A stretch of 64,000 bases of DNA from Capitulum mitella (taxonomy: Eukaryota; Arthropoda; Thecostraca; Pollicipedomorpha; Pollicipedidae). The notes under the pieces were generated by a model, which saw only the letters and a list, made by a program, of their open reading frames with translations, did not search any database and was not told the DNA's origin. The position numbers and the translations under genes are program-made. Every line of letters starts with the position of its first letter. The stretch's first letter is position 1. Below, piece after piece: positions 55,421-64,000 of this stretch. The stretch is taken from contig CP099851.1 in the NCBI GenBank assembly GCA_030062745.1, forward strand, positions 10,728,393 through 10,792,392, given 5' to 3'.

Positions 55421-58400
55421 TGAAATACCGTGTGCGTGAGAACTTTGCGTGCGGTATCAGGGACGGATCCAGGATTTTGCCAAGGAGAGGATTTTTTATG
55501 GGCACCAAAATGACGTTGCGGGGGCGCCAAAATCGCTCCAAAAGAGCGCCGAAAATCGGGCCGGAAAGGCTTCAAGCGGGGACATTGCTTCCACTAACCT
55601 CTCGCACCCTATCGCTTTGATTAAGACTGAAGTTGGCCTCAAAGGCCAACTGCTGTCACGATGAGAACATCGCGTACCCTAGGACTCGACACGAGCTATC
55701 TGATGAAGTTTTTTTTGTTCCGAACACCAGTAAGTTTCGGCGTTCTTGCGTTTCCCCTCGTTTAACCTTGAATGTGATTTTGAAGGTCACCAGTGGTTCT
55801 GGAGGAAATCTCGCGCGCTGTAGAATTTGACACGAGCTATCTTTTTGGGCTGGTTTCGTCAATTTTCGCTCGCAACTTTGGGCGCTCTCGTTCCCCGTCG
55901 CTGACCTTGAATTTGCCCCTGAAGATCAACCGCTGTCGCAAAACGTACCTCAAAGCCGAGATTAACTCGGTGATGGCTACCTGTGGGCGAACTTTCAGCG
56001 AAATGGGACATGGATACGAATTCGAATACGCCGCCAGCTGGTCATAACTGCCACCATACAGCACAGGATTGCGACACCTACGTTCAAACCTGCGTAGGAA
56101 GTTTTAGTACAGCTTTTAGCCGCAGAGTGGCACATGCACCGACAAACCCTTCGGAACCGGTAGATAGAGGCATTCAACCGGCGCGTTTACCCGTCACTCA
56201 CCCGTTACCCATTGGTTAACTTGCGGGTGCGGGTATAGTAATACAAAATAGCACGTAAGGGGTGGATGACGGAAAACTAGCTAGCTTTTCACGGCTTAAC
56301 CTACGGGCAAAAAAAACAGTTGTAAATTTAGCCAGAAAACAATGTTTTTAACAAAGGACCACTCACGCCCATAAATTTCATTATATGCGTTTGATGCATA
56401 GTAGCAGAATATTTGCCAACTGCTGTAGTAGGATTGGTGTTGGCAAGAGTACGCTCGTAAATTTTGTGGCGTTCTCACGCAGCCTCTAATTGCTCGGTGT
56501 AGGATGGTTGTAGGATATTAGAGTATAGTATGATACTCTGAACCTTTCTCTGTATTTCCACCGAGGCTCAGTCCTCAAACGCTTTCTGAAGGTGAAGTAG
56601 AGGCGTTCTTGTGGAGGTCTGCAACGGCGTACATTTTCCTTAGGGGTCTGCCAAGGATGCGCATTCCCACGATCTAACAGTACGCCTGTTTACTATTATC
56701 CGTTTCGTACGGTGCCATGACATTCCTTTCATTTGATACACCATAGTTACTATAAACCATTTGCGCACATGTTGATCATGAAAAACTCAGCAGAAGAACA
56801 GCACCCTATGCTCATATGATGCACTTTCATATGCATACAGGTATGTGCGACTAACATTCCTATCCGCGCTCCCGGTGGGCCAGCCGTCCGGGCTCGGGTC
56901 GGCGGCAGACCCCTGGGTCGTGCCCCTCGGCCGACCTCTCAGCCGCAATCACAGCTGTGCCACACGCAAGAACGCGATCCGTCTCTGCACTTCTCTGTAC
57001 TTCGAACATTTATGGCAGGTGAGACTTTGTACCCATCTCTCTCCCGCTGCACTGTTTTGGAATGGCTCGCAGCCAACGAGCCGTGTCCGCTGCTCATCGT
57101 CCCAGCCAGAACTCTGACTACGGCGAGGTGCGTTTTGTCTCGTGCCGGACAGCTCTGAACCGTGAACACAGTTTGCCTTACCGCCCGATGGGACCGCTAT
57201 GCCCCGTTTTACTCGCTTCGCGGACCGAGCCGGCTGGAGCTGCGGCGATTTTTTCCTGCCCGCAGTCAGGGACTTGTTTACTGGGGATGATGTCAGTATA
57301 TCTGACCTCTTTGTCCCGTCCGCTTTCTCCACGGGCATTTATGTGGAGAATGCTGGTCAGAGCGGGACTGTCATAATGTCAACGGCAGGGGGCTGCTGAC
57401 ACCAGCGCTGGTCGTCGGCCGGCCGCTGGCGTTCGAACGCCCATGGGTTTTCCATACATAAAGACTGTCCTGTGAGAGCAGAACAGGAGCACAAAAAAAC
57501 AAAATTATAAAAAAAAAACAGCAGATCCTGTCGCTGTGTTTAACCATAATTACGTTTCTCTTCAAACCCTGGTAAGAACACCCGCTCGATGCCCAAATCT
57601 CACCAGCCATGAAGATCTTGTCTAGCGTGAAAAACGGCCACGACCAGTCAAGGAAGCAAAATGTTTTTAGCTGCCTGCTGTTGAACTTCCCCACCACTAA
57701 GCGACTCCGCTTCCTTTTAGAGGTTTCCCAAGGTTCTTTCCCACAGGTTATTTGATGGCAAATTGATTCCAACTACTGCTCCTTCTCTTCGGACGCAGCC
57801 ATCCTAATCTTTTAGGAGGATGTGAAGCATTGCAAAAACAGCCATATGTTGAAAAGGTGGCAATGAGCGGGAGCCCGCGGGCCCCCTCCAGTCTCATTTC
57901 CCACATACCCTTCAAATAACTTAAAATAATCGCTCGCTGGAATTCCGGCACATCCATGGTAGGTATTATGGTGGACAGATCTGGCACTGTCCCTCTTACC
58001 AAGGACAGGAACCGCATGCATTCTCTACTCACAAAGAAGCAAAGTGAGGTGCATGCTATCTGGGGCTAATTGAATTTGATTGACCTTAGCAAGGAACAAC
58101 AAAGGACTAATGCAACAAGTAAGTGCAACATGATCAATACCTTGCCCATCGGTGCCACAACATTGTCATCCTCACACCTTAAGGTATTTAACAAACGCCT
58201 ACGCACGCCGGATAGGTACAGTGTCGGAGGGCGCCAAACAAACGCCGTTAGGTTAATTCAGAAAAACTGTGAAACAAAACCCAGACGTCCTTTTTCTCCA
58301 CTGTTCACCCGCATTTCAGGTTTCCAATCGCCTCTACGTATTTCCCGTAGCGTCATTTTTACGCCGCATTGGTTCTAAACTCGACCAACTGCAGAACGCA

Positions 58401-59460
58401 TTCGTCTTGAACAGTGTTTCCTCTCTTCGGACGAATACGTCCCAATCTTTGAGGATGTGCTGCTTTGAACTGCTGTAAAAGATGTGTAGACAAAACGTAG
58501 CCACCGCCAGGACAAATCTTCTGTTTTCGCGAATCGCTACTCCGTTGTCTTGGTACCTGTGACGAAAAAGGTGATAATCTGACTTTTAAGTTCAGCTGTA
58601 TGACTTTTCCAACTAACAACTTTTAGATTTATGTCATGGAAACTCGCTAATATTACGATACAACAAAACCTCTTTGAAATTAAGCGTCTCGATATTGCCC
58701 GATGTTGGTAGGGGTGATTCGGTAAATTCGGCCTAGAATCGGCATCGATGAATGAAAATATTGAGCCCCTGGGGGCACATGGGTGAAAACGATTTTCGCC
58801 ATCCGATTGGCACGGGTCTGATCTATCGACTTATGCATTCAGCTTAAAACCGCCATTTGAGGTGAGACTCTCCCATAAAGAAAAGCAGTTGAACCAATAG
58901 AGGTGAGAACCCCTTCACCTTCATTCTGCGCGTCTTGCCTCCGTTTGGCGGACTTCTGCACAGGCCGGTCTTTCAAGCGGCTTCTAAATTTAAACTACAT
59001 GCGTGCAAGCTCAGATTGAAATAACCACTGGCGTGCACTTCTCTTTCCTATTGTAGCGTTACATCAGAACTTGCCCATCATGGGAAACTCATCATACACA
59101 TTCCAAAAAGGAAGGTGACTCACACAGATTTTACTAGCGGCGGATAATGACCAGTAGGTAGTGGTACGACTTTCAGCTTCATATCAACTAATCTGGGAGA
59201 CCGTCAGTTGGTTTCGTCGACGTTGGTCGGAGTTTTCTGTATATCTGTTTACCACGACACGTCTGTAGGGGCGATTCTTATCCTCGAAGATTGTGTGACT
59301 TGCTGAAATATGCATTGGCGGCGTGAATAATGCATGTTGGCACTCCACAACCCGATGGAGATTCACCAGTAGGTCTTGCTGCAGCGCAGGTCGGTGTTCG
59401 AGTCGCTGCGTTTTGCCGTTCCAGGGATTAACGTAAACATCGCCGGCCAGACAGACGATA
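55421..59460. other. no gene supported
   Basis: A GC-rich island at about 56840-57400 holds short frames ending at GT donors, for example near 57017 and 57125, but the resulting peptides are unfamiliar and do not join into a convincing model. The remainder is AT-richer DNA with incidental frames. Confidence 0.35.
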
Positions 59461-59465
59461 AGAGA

Positions 59466-59487
59466 CAGAGAGAGAGAGAGAGAGAGT
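59466..59487. repeat. AG dinucleotide microsatellite
   Basis: An uninterrupted run of AG repeats of about 20 bases. Confidence 0.95.
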
Positions 59488-59694
59488 GTGGGAGAGGGAT
59501 TTGCTATACCCTATTATTAGATTCCCTTATTTATTTCTAGTGCTGTTCTCCTTGCCAAGCGCCGAAATCTAAGCTGACATAGTGCGACGTTTGGGACTGG
59601 CCCGTGCATCCGTTTTGCATGGTCCCCACGTAGAGCGGTCCAGATATTACTTTGATCGCACATAGTGCACGCACGGTTCTGACGTTCATGGTGC

Positions 59695-59865
59695 TTTACC
59701 ACGAATGTGCTGTGGCGGGGGAATGTCTTTCCTGTTTTCGCGTCTTTTCGCGGGAGATTTCGGACGAGGCAGACCGAAGCGCCGGAACATCGAGTGTGTT
59801 GTCGCGCAAAATTCGCAGGCGAAACTGAAATGCATGAACCGCTGTACGATTCGCCGAACAAGGAA
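59695..59865 (-). repeat. dispersed repeat, family 3 copy B
   Basis: Inverted relative of 55255-55420, sharing GCGACAACACACTCGATG, GCGCTTCGGTCTG and CTCGTCCGAAAT on the minus strand. Confidence 0.7.
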
Positions 59866-59869
59866 AACG

Positions 59870-60415
59870 AAGAGCGAAACCCGAAAGTGAGTCACACAAC
59901 AGTCACATTGTAATGTAAAGGAAGTGCTTTTGATTAGAAAGGAAATAGTGAAACCATCGATGCGAAACGATATAAAAAAGGCTGAAGTTTCACATTTTCA
60001 AGTCAAGATTCGGCCATCGTACCAAAATGAGGCTGTCGTCATCGCAGGGCGTGTTTGTCGGCAAATAGTCACGATGTCTTTGGACATGTTTATATTGTCA
60101 CGCAGATTGGGACCGCTCCGCTGTGTACATGTCGACGAAGAATGTGAACAAGGCCCTGCTACTTCGGAACGCGGTTTTGTTTGGAATGTTTCATGAATCG
60201 GTGTAAATATTGCGACACCTATGGCATTTTATTGCCTTGAAGATCGTGAGTGTAGACAGACCTCCCCTTATCACCCGGCAGGGAAAGAAGAGGGGGTATG
60301 TGCGGCTGCCACATAACTCAGGCTACATAGACGTGGACATCCCCTGGCTGACATTCTGAGTGAAAAGCAAGCACTACCTCCAAGCGTATTACCGAGGATT
60401 ACTGATGCTCTTGCG
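59870..60415. other. no gene seen
   Basis: Incidental frames only, immediately upstream of the third LINE fragment. Confidence 0.4.
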
Positions 60416-60419
60416 CTGT

Positions 60420-61055
60420 CACATGTCCGCTATTGTGTGCAAATATATGACAGCGCAAACTGCACAGAAATCTCGAAACTGCTAAAAGTTTTCAGCTTAG
60501 CTGCCAGGGTGCTCCCAGGTCGACGAGGATATGACCACATATCAGATGTCATTAATCAATCACGCTGGCTGGCTGCACCTGAATGCGTGTCTCACGTCGA
60601 CATCTGCCTGCTGCACAGCGTGTTGATCATTGGAAAAACCTGTCGTGCTACACTCTGCTCTCGCTTATAACTATGAGCGCGTCGTCCGTTATCCCCGGTG
60701 GTAGCGTGAAATGGTTTCGCCTCATGTGCGGCATAACCACTGGAAGCGGCAGTTTCAGCATTGCACGGTGCAGCAGAACAACGAAAAGGCCACCGGTCGA
60801 AGTCTGCCCAACGTGTCATTGCGAAAGTTCAAGACTAGCATTCGCGACATCATTCATTCAAACATGATTACTCGACGTACGTGCATGGTGTGCAAGATAG
60901 GGTCTGCGATGTGGTGGTGGGGGGATTTGTAGAAAGGCTACTGAGCGATTTATTGACGTACGACCTGTAGTACGACAGTCTGGTTTGGCGAGGGTAAAAA
61001 AATAGCCCTGTTGTGGAGTGACGCTATTGTGTAATAAGTAAATAAATATATAAAT
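60420..61055 (+). mobile_element. decayed LINE fragment, copy 3 (3' end only)
   Basis: Only the C-terminal end of the reverse-transcriptase polyprotein remains: IYDSANCTEISKLLKVFSLA, ARVLPGRRGYDHISDVINQS, RWLAAPE and ICLLHSVL, then in another frame ALAYNYERVV and FKTSIRDIIHSN. The tail at 61035-61055 is AAGTAAATAAATATATAAAT. The layout corresponds to 2850-3275 of copy 1 and the end of copy 2, with different residues, so it is a related subfamily. It is 5' truncated and frame-broken. Confidence 0.8.
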
Positions 61056-63230
61056 ATACTCGTAGAAATGGATCGTATCACGGGTGGAGTTACGAAATTT
61101 CCTGCAAGTGGGCCTCTATATGTGAGAGAACAAAATCACGATTATTGTTGGTTTAGTATTTTTACCGTTTGCTGGAAGACATGCGTTATGCTACACGGGC
61201 GAAATTGACTCTCAGCCTAGCCGCTGAGAAGTTCTAGGTCCACAGTTGTCTGATGTTAATGACAATTCGGGAACGAAGCTGCGGTTTACACTGGTAAGGA
61301 GGTGGTTTCAATGAAAATGAGGAGTATCGCGCATGTGATCAAATAATTCCCGCAATGCCATAATTTAAGGCAACTGACCTTCAACGCTGATCCTCGTGCC
61401 GTTGCCTGGGGTGTCCGATGCTCAAAAGGCACATTTATCTAGCACGGCAAATGAAGAAGATTTTCTACCAAGCCACGCGAACCGAACCAAACCAAACCAG
61501 ACACAATAGTATTTCAGAACAGACTGGAGGCATTACAATGCTGATCGCAATGGCGAAGCAGGTTACGCCGAGACCAACTGAACGAGGCCTAATGGAAATA
61601 AGTCACCGTTTTCCGCTAGTAGGAAATAAATAAGGTAACTCAAATTTTGCCCGGGTGGTCCGATTTTCATTGCAAGAAATGCCGCCTCAAAAGAAACTGT
61701 AACGGCTTTCTTTGAAGTGTACGTGCGTCATCGCCTCACTGCACTCTTGATGTTTTCCAACGAGAAAGTTCTGTTGGCAGAGGCCTGATGTGAGGTGCCG
61801 CCTCATGTCAAACACAGATCGGCCCGATCTCGGAGACGTCTTCGACTCTGGGCTGACATGCGTGACACTATTGGACACACATTTACATGGTGTTCTGTGG
61901 CAGTTAATAATAGCCGCGACGAAATGACGGACAACGGCGCCTTATACGCCGCCATCTGCTGAATTGTTTCCTCGGTCGCGACGCCATGGGTTCGCCATTC
62001 GGAGGGCGAACTGTTCTTCGTCGTTAGGATGCTCTCAGTATCTAGATAATGAGTGGCACGGCTTATCCTGGCAACGGCAAATGTACAGCAATGTTAACGA
62101 CGCTGGAGATGCGCCGAAAAAGGCGCGGCCGTAAAAATCGAGCCACCAGACTGGACGCTGATGCTATCGGCCGCCAGAGGACGTCAGGTGACCGCCATCC
62201 ACATTAGTCTCTCAGGGAACAATGGCTTATTTTATGGCATCGCTCGCCCATCTGCGGGGCCGTCACGTTAAACGTTAAAGGAACATTTGGCTCGTCTTCG
62301 AGTTACATTTTGCCGGTCGTTTTTGAAGCCGCTTCTCGTCGCGAAGGTGGCTTTGCCAGTCAGCGAATGCATGCGCCTCTCAGCTAGCTAACGAGATGCA
62401 GATGAGCCACTGTAGACTCACCCAAGGACGCTGGTGGTGGATGCTTCTTGTATATCTCCAGACGGAATCATAAAAACAATTTTCAGTGGTGTAATATATG
62501 ATGAAAATAGGAAATGCTCGAGCACTGTATTTTTAAACGCTATTATATTGTGCATAAATGCGTGACCGGCGGCCAGAAATCCAGAATTTCTCCACCAATT
62601 AAGTCACCGAGGATCCCTACAGGAGTCCATCGTCACTATCACCCTTCAGCGGAACCTGAGGACGTCATTGTTGATGCTGATTGTTACTTGCCAAGCTCAG
62701 TGCTCATCTCCATCGAAGAATGTCCCCGTTTTTCATCATAGCGGACTGTAAAATCACACAAACGGGCAGGGAGTGCCAGTTTCTGGAGAACGACGAGTAA
62801 TTTTTTTTCCAGATTCTCAACTTCCCACTACTAAGCGAGAGGCGTATACCGCAACTTAGAGACGAAACACTGTCTCACCCGTATATCGCTATCATACCAA
62901 TGGGTAGTGACGGGCAAAATGGACCACACAGTGCCTTCAGTTGCATTATGGATGAATCATCCAAAATCTGTTCCGTAATCCCAAAACCAGGGACCGCCTC
63001 GCAAGCCTAAAATCCCTTCGTTTCGCCTGCTCTTCGGCTAAAATGTCACTGTGACTGAAGCTTCACACAGTTCAGGTATCGTGCACAAGGAGCTAATGCT
63101 AAAGTAAGCGATGCGGCTCTGGTTGCAGATGTAGCTTCGATGTATTCCTCAAAGCCTATTATAAGGGTCCCGATGTTTTGATTCTCCTCAAACTTAATAT
63201 GATTCTGAGTTTTATCAGGACGATGAATAC
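61056..63230. other. no gene seen
   Basis: AT-richer DNA with incidental short frames and no recognised repeat borders. Confidence 0.4.
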
Positions 63231-64000
63231 TTAACCCTATTCCCGGCAGGGGGGGGGGCGGAATCCGCCCCCCTCGGGTTTTTTGCTTGCCAATTCCAGG
63301 CTTTTTAACGCAGCTTCACGAAACTTGGTGACTTTTCCTAGCTATTCTTTCTACGTGCTGTGACAAAATTTCAAAATTCTATTTTGCTCAGGGGCGGAGC
63401 CAGGCAACGTTTTTGGGAGGCACCTCATGCCATTTTTGTCCATGTTAAGGGTAAAATGAAAATGTCTGCCAAAAAACAGAGTTTTAAAGCTAGAACTTAA
63501 AACTTTATATGCATGTATAGCTAAATAGTTGGAGCAATGTGCGAATATAATTTTATTTATCTGAGGCCATTTTACAAGGTCAGGTCAAGGTCAAAGGTCA
63601 ACATTTGTTTTTTTCGCTATAATTTCGGCGCCATTTTTTCAAATGCCAAACCCGGAATATATGTGACGAAGAAGGATGCCCTCTACTTGTGTACCAAGTT
63701 TCAGCTTGATATCGGGTCGGGTCACGGAGCTATGACCTAAAATGTCAGTGCGCGTACACTATATCACAATAGCCAAAAAATGAAATTTTTGAAATAGAGT
63801 AAATTTAAATGATTGAAAACGTTTACAGATAATATTAAATGCACACGAGATCATTCCAAGTGACCCCAAGGTCACTGGAGGTCATTTAAGGTCAAATGTC
63901 ACAAGTTGATCTGAGAAACGTGTGACCGTGACAGTTCCCCCTTTTTCATGTCCCTGGCACCGCCTATGCTAACATTATACAAACATTGTAATGCGATTTG
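63231..64000. mobile_element. TTAA-flanked non-autonomous DNA element, copy B (cut by the window edge)
   Basis: It starts TTAACCCTATTCCCGGCAGG with ten G and runs in the opposite orientation to copy A, matching it from the right end inward. Four AGGTCA half-sites are packed into 63577-63600, including TCAAGGTCA at 63585-63593 and a DR1. The other end lies beyond the window. Confidence 0.82.

Noticed and set aside
56845-57399. Possible GC-rich exons with GT donors
   Set aside because: Peptides are unfamiliar, frames do not join and both strands are open.
57745-58490. Two similar minus-strand stretches around 57.8 and 58.4 kb
   Set aside because: Similarity is limited to about 40 bases (CACATCCTC, CGTCCGAAGAGA); too short to call an element.
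1-64000. CRISPR arrays, tRNA genes, retrovirus-like or capsid-bearing elements
   Set aside because: None found. Tandem arrays lack unique spacers, no cloverleaf-type B-box was convincing, and reverse-transcriptase remnants are all LINE type.

Overview
The window looks like ordinary nuclear DNA of an invertebrate animal, most likely an arthropod and possibly a crustacean. There are spliced exons with GT/AG borders, decayed LINEs, hAT-type DNA transposons with their target duplications, TTAA-flanked repeats, many minisatellites and long G/C homopolymers. No bacterial operon, CRISPR array, tRNA or rRNA is visible. The lineage call rests on general look only.

One host gene is supported: a plus-strand ATF4-type bZIP factor (cryptocephal/ATF4 family). 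Five coding exons fit in phase: 12750-12792, 43012-43154, 43659-43910, 49896-50137 and 51117-51282, giving 281 residues. The last two exons hold the ATF4 basic region (NKTAATRYR) and leucine zipper. The first exon is about 30 kb upstream of the second and is less certain. Around the gene lie perfect CRE octamers, including one 109 nt upstream of the start codon and a tandem pair 80 bp before the zipper exon.

Layout: 1-12500 is intergenic with two LINE fragments (1.2-3.4 and 6.9-8.5 kb), degenerate G/C-rich repeats (4.7-5.6 and 8.6-10.9 kb) and a hAT-type MITE (11.2 kb). Intron 1 (12.8-43.0 kb) is mostly minisatellites, GC-rich low-complexity DNA and transposons. Its main content is a 3.89 kb antisense DNA transposon (30552-34441) with terminal inverted repeats, a 7-bp target duplication, two long reading frames and its own poly(A) signal. 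Intron 3 holds a 606-bp hAT MITE with a perfect 8-bp target duplication. From 51.3 kb to the end there is 3' flank, two inverted copies of a TTAA-flanked repeat rich in AGGTCA half-sites, a 31-bp minisatellite and a third LINE fragment.

The most unusual structure is at ATF4 exon 3. Its 5' splice site lies in an exact 30-bp tandem array that repeats a donor-like GTCAGT many times in one open frame, and its 3' splice site lies in a 65-bp tandem duplication. Both edges of one exon have therefore been copied, which could allow in-frame donor choice in 10-residue steps.
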